DNA from: Chrysaora quinquecirrha
Taxonomy: Eukaryota > Cnidaria > Scyphozoa > Semaeostomeae > Pelagiidae
Assembly: GCA_014526335.1 (NCBI GenBank)
Contig: JACTAT010000037.1
Span: 14,706,831 to 14,770,830, forward strand
Direction of reading: 5' to 3'
Length of the DNA: 64,000 nucleotides
A program made the position numbers and the translations under genes. This document shows positions 24,691 to 36,800 of the stretch, piece by piece (positions within the stretch are counted from its first letter, which is position 1; each line of letters starts with the position of its first letter). Under the pieces are notes generated by a model. The model saw only the letters and a program-made list of their open reading frames with translations. It was not told the origin of the DNA and searched no databases.

Positions 24691-24826
24691 AGAGAACAAA
24701 AAACTTAATTATCGAATATCCCAACGTATTCAGGCTCTTATTGAACGGAGCACCTCTTGTCCAAACGAAAAACCTGATAACAACCCTTTACTTTATGCAG
24801 TTTTAGTTTTGGCAGCACCAAAATAA
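24575..24826 (+). CDS. Unidentified open frame, plus strand
   Basis: 83 codons from ATG at 24575; the frame is open further upstream to about 24523, so it could also be a last exon. The composition is protein-like (Glu, Leu, Arg and Gln mixed, ending LLYAVLVLAAPK) and an AATAAA overlaps the stop. It is not like any family I know. It lies opposite the minus-strand Cys-pair frame; at most one is likely to be real. Confidence 0.3.
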   Translation: MSLVATTRFDDQREVIELALEGNFLRQAEPHLEQHVDCIENKKLNYRISQRIQALIERSTSCPNEKPDNNPLLYAVLVLAAPK

Positions 24827-25236
24827 AAAATTTCAAGGAGCTTGAAATACTGCAAGTTTGTCTATGCTGGAAAACATATTAATCACATTTGTGTAGAGGG
24901 TAGGGTGTCTATTGGAAGAAAAAGAAGAAAACCTATGGATGACATTTTCTTCTGGAGATGCCTTCCGATGGAATCTGCTCGAAAAGAAAGGAAATGGTTT
25001 GTTTCCCCAAATTCTTGAGTTTTGTTCTAGAAGACAGTAACCTAAATATTTCTAAGCTTATACTTCTAAGAAATTTACGGTGCCTGATATATGTTGATAC
25101 AAGTACTAGTACCAGATTATTGACTTAAACTCTCTGTTGGGTACAACCATGCACACCGAAAGGCGTTTGCAGCGTGGATTTCAGACGATATTCGACGCAA
25201 CGTCAAAACACAAAATGACAAATCAATCGATTCCAC

Positions 25237-28200
25237 CTAGACTTCTGACGTCATATTTTCAGGTTGAATATACATTGGTGGTAATTGATATGTTGGCGGT
25301 GGATAGAGATAAGGAGATTCATAATCTTCTCTGATCGACTTCCCTCGTTTTGGCTCAGGATGGTAAGGAGGTGGTGGGTTAACAAAAGGTTTCAAACCGT
25401 ATGCTTCATTTTCTTTTATCAAACCATCTTCATCATCAAAAGGATCACTAATGTAATCTTCTGAATAGAGCTTGTCTTTGTCTAATTTTTTTTCATAAAG
25501 ATAATCTTCTGGAAGTATGACTGCAGACGCAGGGAATGTCTTTAACTCGTGTTCTTCAGGAAGAAGAACTGGCTGTCCTTTTTTGAAGGTGTATTTATCA
25601 AGAAATGATGGCTTTGATTTTCTTCTCTTTGACAAGAAGACAAGAGTAGCAATGATGACTGCACATATAAATGCAACTGCCAGTAAAGGTACGACATACG
25701 TAACAAATACATTCGTACTTCCCTGTCCTGCACCTGGTCTTGTTGGAGTAGGTGTAACAATGGGTGGCAGTAAACAAACACCCTGATAGCTCAAGTTCAA
25801 CTTTAGTACTGGGAATTCAGGAAGCAAAGCATGTGAAAATTCTGGCGTTGGACTTCCAGATGATAGCCATACTTTTCTAAAGATACTGTCGATTAATGTC
25901 TTATTGCATGTTGTAGAACCAACACTAGTATCACTCCAGCTAAACATAACTGAACCGTTGCGAATTCTCAATGCATAATAATCCTGAGGCTGAGAAGTAT
26001 TGTAAAACTGGATTATACGATTCAGTAGTTTTATTCTAAGAGAACTATCTTGAAGAAAACTTGTATAGTCATATTCTATGGTAGCGGTGATTGAAAACAG
26101 GAACGACACTTGTACCTTTTGTATATAAATATTAATTACATCTCTTGCGGAGTATCCCAATGAATCAAAAGCCACTAACTCCAATTCCAAGCCGTGCAAG
26201 GCTTGAGAAGTTTGATCAGAAGCTAAAGGTAGTCCAGAAATCGTTTGGCTATTGTTATCAAATTTTATCCAAAAACCTGCTGGAATCGGATTTCCATTGG
26301 AGTAACGGCATATCAATTTCAGGTTATTTGTAAAACCGTCCTCTAAATCGTAGAAGGTGTCGTAAGGTATTTTCAATGTAAATAATCTTCCCACATAAGC
26401 AGTTAATCTTCCAATGCTGTTTAACATTTGCGGACCTGAATTGGGTACGCGGCTGCTTCTTGAATAAGCATCAGAAGTCTTGATTGCAGTTGAGGGTAGT
26501 GCTGACGTTCCATTCAATGATATATCCAAAGAAGAAATCGTAAACAAGGAAGATGCAATCGTAAACAAAGACTGTGGGACTCTTGTAGCGTATGATGTAT
26601 TCACGGTTTGTCTTTTTGAAGAAAAGTCGACATAGGTAGATCCAGATGCGAATCTCAAAGAAGGAATAAAACTTGATACAGATGAAATTGATATTGAACT
26701 ATACATTGGCCTTGATGATTCTTTGCTGGAACTGATTCGTATCATGCTGTCTTTTACAGTTGTTGTAATTGACAATCTGGAAGTTTGTCTAGAAAACTTT
26801 GAAGATATCGTTGGCTTGAATGTCGACTGAATTGACGAAGGGTGTTGGTATGCCGACTGACTTGATGATGTTGCCATGAATGTTGACTCACCTGAAGATG
26901 CTGGCTTGATTGTTGACTGAGTTGATGATGTCACTGACAAAAACGTAGAATTGAAATAACCTTTTGAGCTTAAACAGCATACAGATTCTGATTTACTAAA
27001 AATAGCTGACTGCGTAATTCTGGATGATTCAGATATTGCTCTTGTAGACTGAATTGTTCTAACATCCCAAAATGATGACTGGGAAGATTTCTCTGACATT
27101 TGTTTAGAAATAGCAACACTTGAATAGCTTGGTATCACAGTTTGGGTGGTCCGTGTGAATAGACTGGGGAAAGGTGAAGACACCTTTTCTTGTGTAGACG
27201 ACAATATTGAGGTACTGATAGGAATAGAGTGAGTAAATCTTGAGGAATGATATGTTGTTTCATATGTAGGTACTGATAAACCAGAGGGGAAACTTCTTGA
27301 GATTGTACTTGCTGGCACCGAGCTAATCATTCTCATTGAAGAATTATTGACTGGGACTTGAGTAGTAGCTTGAGTTACGAAGCTAGTATCTGTTGTAAAA
27401 ATAAGCGACTTTGCCTCTGATGTAAAATATTGAGTTTCTAGTACAGATGATGTGGCACCACTGGTTGGAGGTGAAGGTTTTAACATATTTGTTGAAGACG
27501 ATAAATGTGCTGAAGAACTATATATCTGTTTAGAAGTCATACTTGCTGTTTGAATACTTTCAGAAAAAACTGTAGCCATTGTTTTCTCCATACTTGTGCT
27601 ACCATTGGGGAGACTCTTTGAAACTGTTATTTGAGATATGGAATAACTTGTTGTTGGCTCAAGGGAGGGCATTATAGATCTGGCAGACGATAACATAACA
27701 TGTTTAGACGGTGTGAAAAAACTTCTGCTTGATGCAGGTACAACAGTTTCATTGATAGGGACAGAATAATTCGTATAGAAAGTACTTGAAGATATTCTGG
27801 CCGAAGAAAGAGTCCTTTTAACCGTTGTTGGTGACACTGACGAATATGGCACTTTTGTATAACTAGTCATTACTAGAGAAATTTCACTGGTATTATAAGT
27901 TTGACTGGGAGATGAGGATGCTATCTCTGAGTATGCTGAAAATGCAGTCGACTTTGAAGTTTGCAATGTTGGGTAGTAAGTGGTATTTGTGGCCAATGTA
28001 CCTGTAGCTGAGGTGGGCCGAAGTCTTGATGACACAGTAGGTAACACTGAAGAAGCATTTAAGATTCCTGTATTGCTAGTCATAAATGGGGAAGTTGTTC
28101 TTGCTGAGGAAGTTATTTCGGAATGCGAAGAAACTGTTGTTGAATTTAAAATCGATGACTTTGTATAGCTAGTCCTGCTTGGAGCCAATGTCTCTGAAAA

Positions 28201-30657
28201 TACGGTAGATTTCGTAAGAGTTTTGGATGTTGGTAACAGTGTGTCTGGGATCGTTTTCGTAATATAAAGGCTTTTAGATGGTGAATGATAAGATATTATT
28301 GAGCTTGAGAATAAACCTGCTGTAGAATTTGGACTGCTCGTTGACATCAAAGGAGCTGAAGAACCAGGTAAACTTTCCGTTCGTTTGAAAGACGACGAAG
28401 CTGAAATGTTCTGAGTCAGACTTGATTGCTCTATTGTACTCGAGGAACGTGAAATATTCATTATAAATGTTTTCGAAGTCGCTATTTCAGTTACGGATGT
28501 TTGCATTACATCCAGTGTTGAATACGGTATCGAAGGAGTCTTTGATGAGACCAAGGTTGATTGTTGCGATAAATATGATGACAGTGTAAGTGCAGATGAA
28601 GTTTCAGCCATACTGGATCGAACTGATTTTGTGTGAAGAATTGGTTGACTGGAAATTTGACTAAAAACAGTTTTATTTGAAATTGAAGATATTGCAGAGT
28701 TCATTTCTTTATGTGAAGTAGAATTTTTCCGATTAATACTTGATTTAACTGATGTAAATAAAACAGAAGTTGAAAATCGTGAAGGTAGTGCCGATGTTTC
28801 TACTGGTGTGCCTTCAAGTGCAGTTATGGAACCAAAAAATACACCACGACGTTTGCGTAGATGAGGTAGTCCACCATAATCACCAGAAGTTAAATGAAAG
28901 CTTCCAATCGAAAGATCTGACGAATATTCAATACTCCTACGATACACCTTATGAGTAAGGTACGAGCCAACGTTGAAAGCACCGCATGTTATTGGCCATG
29001 ATATATACACTGGTTTATTTTGAGAAATACGATAATTAGTATGATCTTCTGAATGCAAGATTGATATCTTCTTCAACTGTCTGAAGAATAACAATGAGTT
29101 AGTTTCCTTGAGTATTTGAATCAAATCAATCGATATGTTTAAGACCATCTGTAGATGCTTCGCGAATTCAGCAAAGTTTATAAATTTTGGATCTTTTTTG
29201 TGATGAACTGATAATGTCCCAACCACAACTGAGGAATAGTATCCACAGCCTGACAGTTCCTCTTCAAAATTATTATGAGATGCATTCTGAATCAGTTTGC
29301 CAAGTGACTCCATCAAGCTGTGCTGTACTACTTCGACAATAAAGATCTTAGCAAACGACTTACATACATGTTCTTGAAATTTTTCATTGATGCCAATCCC
29401 AGTGAAGAGAAGATGATATGCTCCAATATCATCCTCTTGGGGAACTCCGGAAATCTGACCAGTGTCTGCATTAACATTCATCCAGCCAGGTAAACTATGC
29501 ATATTTCTTTCCACAACCTGCAAACGCAAATATCAAGGAAAACAAATTATAGGACAGTGTTGAAATGGTACTATAAAGGGAATTCAGGAAAGACAAAGGA
29601 TGGTTTGCAATCCACTTAATCATGTGAAAGATGGCCATTTAAATCTGCTCTCTTAAATAGAATTACACACAGTTTTTTTTATAGGCAATCGCTTATAAGC
29701 AACAAAGATGTAGAAGGCCAAAAATTGTAAGCAACGCATAGTACCACAGGAAAAAAACCTAAGCAACATTTTGAATTTCAAATACTTTATATCACTGCAA
29801 GCAATCGAGGATTGGTCAACATAGAAGCTATTTCCATTCATTTGTCAAAAACTCACATATCAAGGGAGTGTTGTACATCCCTAACATTTTTTAATTGTTG
29901 GCATCTTCTGTTAAAAAGCTCTTGTGATCTTTTATGAATCAAATATGCACAATTCCACAAGAAGACTATTCTATTTTACAGACTAAAGAAAAATGTCTTG
30001 TTTTTTAACTAATTTATTATTACCAATCAGACTTTGTGGTACACCCTGATCTTTGACACTAAGTTTAAGATTACCTAGTTTAAGAAGTCTTTGTTAAACA
30101 GAGTTCTGACAAAGATTTTTGAAGATTGATGTAGTATGAATATGAACAAATGTGAAGCTAAAGCGTTCAATTTGCATGACTTTATAATCCACTAAAGAGT
30201 AGCATGTCAAGCTATTTAAAATGTTCCATAATGACATTTTTGAAATTTCAGGTTTGGAGCCAGTACCAAATGATATGAGTATACAGTATCAAAAAAATTT
30301 TTTAAGCCCTTGTAATCTTAATTAAATAAACGGATACATAAATGTAGAAAATGTATATCAAATAGGAACTTGTTCAAATGAAAAGAAAATTATGCAAAAT
30401 TGTGTAAATTTTTTATCACTGTTGTAAATTACCTGAACCCTTGTGAGATTGCATCCAAATGCTTCATAAGGTATTTCATCCGTGAAAAAATGTCCAACGG
30501 AGACTTTCCTAATGTTGGCATGACGCAGGTTTTCCCATGCATCAAATCCATTGCAAATGCATATAGACAAGATTGTAAAAGCAATTATTTCTGCTATAAA
30601 CCATCTTCTTAGAGGTTTCACAGCATACTGACTTTCATTTGGCATCTTCCGTGTCAT
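25237..30657 (-). CDS. DAG1: Dystroglycan
   Basis: Cell-surface laminin receptor linking matrix to the dystrophin complex. Two coding exons, 30433-30657 and 25237-29517, joined in phase 0 (GTAATT donor, TTTGCAG acceptor): 1,501 residues. Seen: basic-then-hydrophobic signal sequence at 17-36; cadherin-like domain at about 52-140; alpha-DG N-terminal domain to about 295; furin-type LRKRR at 295-299; a Ser/Thr-rich mucin region at about 300-1100; second cadherin-like domain at 1103-1209; SEA-like region at 1210-1325 with Gly1263-Ser1264; Cys1279 and Cys1323; transmembrane helix at 1344-1371; a 130-residue tail with PPPPY (1456-1460) and PPPTY (1481-1485) and final TSEV. Gly-Ser, Cys spacing (15 and 44 residues) and furin position match vertebrate dystroglycan. 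The mucin region is several times longer than in vertebrates. The one-intron coding layout also resembles vertebrate DAG1. Confidence 0.96.
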
Positions 30658-33637
30658 CTTATATCCTCAGCACCAAAAACAATATGTGACATCTTTTGTG
30701 CAGGAGAAAAACACTAGAACATTTACAAGTTAAAAAAGTAAATTTTCAGACTAATATTGCAGTTTTTCACTAAAAAGTATATACTATATACTCTTACTCT
30801 AAAACTAACTCCTATACTTATACTTACTTACTCCTATACACTCTTATAGGTGCCAAATAAATGACTCCCCATTTATTAATTTTGAGCTTCTTGCCCCACA
30901 CCCAGACCTTATTAGGACCCCCCATTAATTAATTTTGGAAGAAAAAAATCCATTTGTGAAAGGAGTAAACTATGTTTATTAAATTTCCCCCACCCCAGAC
31001 CTTATTAGGACCCCCTGTTTCTTAAATTTTCAAAAAAATGTATCCCCACATTTATTTTGCACCCATGACATCTCAACCCTGACAGTGGTGCTACAATTGC
31101 TAGAGCTTATCAACCCTCATCTGGCTGAGCCCCTGACACTTTAAACATCTGGAGTTTCACACTTAAAACCATAACACAACAGTATCAGCCACCTATTCAC
31201 CAGTGACTGGCATATGGCAAGTGCATATGAGAAAAGAACAATAAAACAATAGCTGAAAACAATAGAAAGTCCAGGGTGCATTCCATGTACACATTATGCC
31301 AAAGGTATGCCAATGTTCTGGAAATCTATGCTAGAAAACAATAGATATTGTTATTTTTAGACATTTCACCCCAGTTTCTATTCCTCTTTTACATTTGTCA
31401 CACCAATACGCCGAAAAAATCCTAAGTCCATGCCAAAGATCTTTGGGCCAAAGTAAATGGAATGCACCCTGAGAGAAAGTGAGGCATGGACATTTTTTGT
31501 TGTGTTGGCATTCTCGTTTCAGTAAACTAAAGCCTTGACTATTTTATAGATCAATAAATCTTTGTTGACAGTTTGTGGGAAGAGATTATATACCCTAACG
31601 ATACTTGTATATACTACCTGTGTTCTTCTACCAATTACTGTCTGCCTTCTAAAAGAAGATGATTATGACAGGGTGATGTGGGAAGCCAGCTAATGACAGG
31701 GTGAAGTGGGAGCTAAACATAAGTTGAGGTCTGAGGAAGTATAAATGTGCTACAATGTTTTCTTCAAAGCTAGATTGTTGCAGGTAAATAAGTGTTAGGT
31801 ATATAATCCTACCCAAAATTGTGATTCTGCTATTGTGAGTCTTGAGAATGGGACTTGTTGGCCTAAAAGCAACCCTGACACTGATGCTGCACCGGGACCA
31901 GACCAGACCAGGCGCAGGCCTATATCTACACCTTTATTTATGCCTAAAGTCCAAGTCTTATCTCTTCTCTTCAGTGTGAGTCTTCTTCCTTCAGCATTTC
32001 AAAATTTCCGCTTTTGAATCTAAGAGTAGCTCAAGTGAAGGCTTTGAGTATTCTGAGATCAAGAATCAAGAATATAACAACAGTGCACCAAGAGAAGTTC
32101 GGATAAAAAACAAAGGAAAACCTTCTGCATACCATGAATGGATTGAAGAGCCGCGAGCTGTAATGAACAGGTTGTATATCTATTGCTTCTCAATTATTTA
32201 TTAATTTTCAGTTTCATCAGAGCACGATTCATTGATCTATGATGCTATGATTTTGATAAAATGTTCTCTGAAATTCCTCCAGATAAACGGCAGCCATAAC
32301 TGAATTGAAGCCTACACACGATTTGAGATTTGTGCATATTTGTCCTCGTGACCAGATTTAGCCAATCAAAGTGCGTGATTCAAATAGTGAACCAATGACA
32401 ACGGGCTAAACAATGATTAGTCATAGTCCTGGGAGAGCAGATGCCGCGGAAGCTTGGTTTTGCAAAGACGCGCAGGCATAACCATTCTTTTGGGCTGGGG
32501 GGTTGTTGAACAGCAAACAATTTTTTTTATATCTACAATCATGGACAAAATATGTTGAGACAGTTCACTTTGAGTCAATGTCTCTGCCCCCCCTCCCCCT
32601 TTATTCAATGTTGATTTCTTTGTGACAAATTTCTTTATACTATTCTGCCCGCATGATGGGTCGCTCAATTCTGTGGCGAATGAAACGAAATTATCAACAT
32701 TGATCAGGGGGGGGGGGGCAAAGTGAGCCAATACGCTATGTGGAGGTACATTTTAAGTATTGTCTCAACAATTTTGTACGTGATTGTAGAAGAATACAAA
32801 CTGCGGTAGGCTTATACAAAAAATTGGGGGTAGTATTAAATTTGCCAAGCAGCTCCCCCTAAAGTTGGTCGATCATTTACACTCTTGCTTCTCACTTATA
32901 TCCTATACAAGTCTCTAATCAAAGCCGGAGAGCCCCACCCGAACAACCAACTAAGGTGATAGCCCTCCGGTCGGTTTGATATCATTCCAACCCAACTGGC
33001 ATCTATGCCAAAACGCAAGTAGAACTTCACACAGAAACATGCGATGAACATTACCATTTCATATAAAAATCTTACATATCTATCTACCTCGTATAAAAGA
33101 TTACTGTATATTTATAACAATGTCTTGATTATTACCTAAAGAGAAAATGCACTTTTATACAAAATCTGAGGCAAAACGAGGGAAATATATAAAACAAATC
33201 AATTTGAAATATATCTAAATACATCAATTATCATTTGTAATTTGATAAAAAGCTGGAGCTCTGCTCGCTGAGTGCTGTCTTGAGCAAGAGGGAAGTGGAA
33301 CATGTGTTGAGACCGGGGGGGGGGTAACTACTATAGAGGGGTAGGTATACTGTACAGGTGTCTCTGAGAAGCCCGAGGGTTATTAACAGGGTGAGTATAT
33401 TTAAGATGATGCCCTAGTTAGGGGGCTATGTTTAAAAAAATTACGTCCTGGTTACCGCCCGTTCCTGGGTACTCTGAGGCATTTGTACACCGACTTATCC
33501 TCCTCTCTCGAATCAAGCTTTCGATTAAAATGATTTAACGGATATCTGGGGCTTGAACTTCAATTTTCTGGCATCTAAACCCACCAACAAACTATTACAG
33601 ATTACAATAAACCTATACGACATACATCTTTTCTTTC
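30658..33637. other. Intergenic: repeats, no gene seen
   Basis: Between the dystroglycan start and the DOCK 3' end I see no supported gene. It holds a ~95-base duplication containing CCCAGACCTTATTAGGACCC (near 30897 and 30992), an inverted-repeat element at 31272-31471, and poly-G runs near 32706 and 33317. The dystroglycan promoter should lie just right of 30657, but no clear motif can be read. Confidence 0.5.
31272..31471. mobile_element. hAT-like MITE
   Basis: The left end CAGGGTGCATTCCATGTAC and right end (complement CAGGGTGCATTCCATTTAC) are inverted repeats; the CAGGG start resembles hAT ends. AGAAAGT occurs on both sides but the duplication is not clean. There is no coding capacity. 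Confidence 0.65.
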
Positions 33638-33859
33638 TTAAAATTTACTTTCTTTCTGATGATTTTCAGAAGTAAATCCATTGTTATTTCCAATGCGTTC
33701 TTGAGATCGATATAATTGCGCCCGTTTCAGCGGAACCGGCGGTGCACCGTTTTCCGTCCCCGTTCTCACAACTCGATCAATGGCTGGGTTATTTTTCAGT
33801 AAATTTTCAGCGGACTTGGTTCTTGGTCTATACAACTGATCCGCAGATTCCGTTCTCAA
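33638..33859 (-). CDS. DOCK extreme C-terminus, out of frame with the preceding tail
   Basis: The main frame of the last exon stops (TGA, 33856-33858) directly after [12 protein letters not shown], within a T6 run. The frame one base behind is open for 73 more codons and looks genuine: [20 protein letters not shown], then [20 protein letters not shown], ending HQKESKF. One extra T in the run would join the two. It could be a sequencing or assembly indel, a real frameshift allele, or -1 ribosomal slippage on the T run. If the stop is real, the protein ends at TVF and this stretch is untranslated. Confidence 0.6.
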   Translation of the reverse strand: MRTESADQLYRPRTKSAENLLKNNPAIDRVVRTGTENGAPPVPLKRAQLYRSQERIGNNNGFTSENHQKESKF

Positions 33860-36800
33860 AAAACCGTTCGAGGACGAGGTTTAGGAATCGGTCGCTTTTG
33901 TTCCTGTGCGCCAGTAACTCTGCTTGAATCAGTAGATTGGTTTTGAATTGCGTTCGTAACAGAATCGTAATTATCTTGCGTTTCTATAGGCATCGATCTC
34001 GGGCGCTCTTTTCTTATTTTGTTACTAGCATCTGCACAGTCATAAATAGGTTGATCTCCTTCATTTAATTTGATTTCCACTTGTGAATCGGGGCTAAGAA
34101 TTTGTTCCATTTGCTCATCGTAAATTGCCATTATTGACTTAGTTGATAATGTGGATTTTCGCTTCATTGGTAATTTAGGAGGCACTTGATCATCTTCCGA
34201 AATGTTGTCCAAAGCTGGAGCAGACTAAAAAAATAAAAATCTATCATTAAGATCAAAAATCGAAAATCCCTACAGAAAACGGATAAACAGTCTTTAAATC
34301 TTGACCTCATCTTGACATATACGTACTTTAACGTGTCGAATGTTTGAGTATGCAGTGAAATTTGTTACATATATGTTAGGGTGCATGAGGAAAGCATATT
34401 TTGTTAGCAAAACAGATTTCGGTTACAGTGCTATACGCTTTTTTTTATAAGGAACCTACCTCAAGGCCTAGTTCTTAAAGCTTCTTATTCTTGGGCCTCT
34501 TTTGAGGCAATTGTAGTTCCAAAAGTTCCTTAATAGTTCCTTAACTTTAACTGCCCATACAGTGGTCTTAACAATAAAAGAGAGACATTTGCATGTGAGC
34601 AAAGTTCGAGACTACTCAAAGAAACATTGGATACATGCTTAACGTACAATTTATGTGATTTTCGACTGCAAATGAATGGAACCGGCTTTCTAATTCTTGA
34701 TTATTTGCAGTGATAAAAGTATTCAACATTCAAAAGTTCCTTAATGATTTCTCTTTAGTACTATAATTTCTTTAAATTTTCGGGCCTTCTACATGTAGGT
34801 TCCTTATAAAGTGGTTCTTCATAAAAAAAACGTGTACCGGTGTTACTGAGTTGACTACTGATGTGGAACTGCGGAATTCTCCGAAACTGCGGAATTGCGA
34901 TATTTTTCGAAAAACATGGGTATAAGTATTATTATGGTCTTATGTTTGATGCCTGTGCAAGTAATTGCCGATCGCAGGACAAAATTGTTTAACTTCGAGT
35001 TAACAAGTGCCCATGTATTGAATTCTTTCAAATCTCAAATAAACAAGCTTTCATGGTCCTGAACAACGTGCTACGACCAAAGATGAAGCAGAGATTAAGG
35101 CGTGGAGAAGCCTTGGCACTGAATGACACGAGTTTTGCGGGCTTTTTTATGTTACTATTCAGTGTAGTAATTTTACCGCTTTATCTTTCCACAGTACTCA
35201 ATATGGTACAAATAATCTGAACTGTCGTGTTAAAAAATAACGTGTAGTGTAACGTGCTAACTTCATGGACAGCAAAGTGTAGCTAGAAAGAAAATTGCAG
35301 TCAAAGGAATTTACAAAGAAAAGTGAAAAAAAAACATACTCCAGCTATTGCTTGGTTTTTCATAGAACTCAGGCTCGTCTTAGATCCTTTATATTCTTGC
35401 CTCGTTTTCACAGAGCACGATGCTGAACTTCTCTGCAGAATTGAAGGCACCGAGATACGTCTGGGTGGAACGGGGGGTCCACCTGCTTGATCAAGTAGAG
35501 AGCTTGATGACTTAGAACTGGTAAATCTACGCTCCAAGGTTTTCGAGCTAAAACGAGAAGGAGGGCTGATACGAAAGATTATATTATTAGAAGCTAAAGC
35601 CTTAACATGCTGCAAACCACAGATGATACGATATTCGTGTTATTCTGAAAATTACTCCAGCAATACAGTTGATTGAATTAAAAATTAGGTTACCTGGATT
35701 TACTGTTGTTATTTGATGGTTCCCCAGTTGTCTGTAACATCGGCGTGCTCACAGAAGCAAACGATTCGCTTAATTTTTTCCCAATACCAGCCAGAGAGAA
35801 TCCTTTCGGCATCAAAGGCATACTTGTATGTGACTATAACATCAAAGCGAAAATTAGACATTGACAAATCCTGACTGAAACGAGACAAGTTGGGATAAAA
35901 GCAGTTTTTTCATTTCTATTTTCTATATAAAGCTGCGAAATTTAATTTACAAAACAGATATTTAAATGCTGATTTTATGCGATATACCAGCGATTTCATC
36001 TTAGGTAACGTGGGAGGGAGCATTTGGATTCTATCAAGTTTTGCCCTTGTGTTTGGGTCCCTTTTCATGGTGGGGTCGCAATTAAGTTACAGCCTGTTAT
36101 CTGTTGTAAGTGATCTTCCTAATTCAATTCATTTTAGCAAATTTTCTGAACATACAATCCTCCGATTTCTGTGTGGAGGATAGGCAATGGCTACAAAACA
36201 TCCTGGCATGCCTTGTACATATATTCAGCGAGAGAAAACACGCCTTATCTTCAACAGAGGGCAAGCATTAAGCCGCAATTACGGCTTTCCAGCCATCGTA
36301 TTCAAGAAGGCCGTATTGAAAGCCTAACACAAGCTTCTATGCTAAAGCAAAATTAAGCTGATTTACAAGGCATAGCTATGCCTTAAGGCACTAAACGGGA
36401 GTTGACAATCCAAAAGCATTTTTTGAGTCGCCAACTGTTCTCAACATATCTGGGACCATGAGGTTGCAAGCAAGCAAGCATCATTATTTGTGAACGCAGG
36501 TCGTGTGTTCAACTGTCAACTGAGGTGGACCTGCAACTTGTGCCCTTAGACTGATATTCTAGAACGAATACCCTGGGTACACATTTACCGACCTGGGAAG
36601 GATGGAAAGCTGAGTTAGCTGCAGGCTTGTGGAAAGTGGTCACTAGATTACAACCTACCACTACACAATCGTGAGCCGAAAGCCTTGACCACTCGGCCAC
36701 ACCACCATAAGGTTAATCGAAGTCAACAGTTTAAGTAAAGAAATTCTCAGAAAAGTAAATCTTACGTCTTTCTTTGGTGCATCCTGTGGATCCGGGGAGC

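Noticed and set aside
36500..36712. Possible tRNA gene
   Set aside because: Box A is good but box B is degenerate and the cloverleaf does not close; it is a SINE head.
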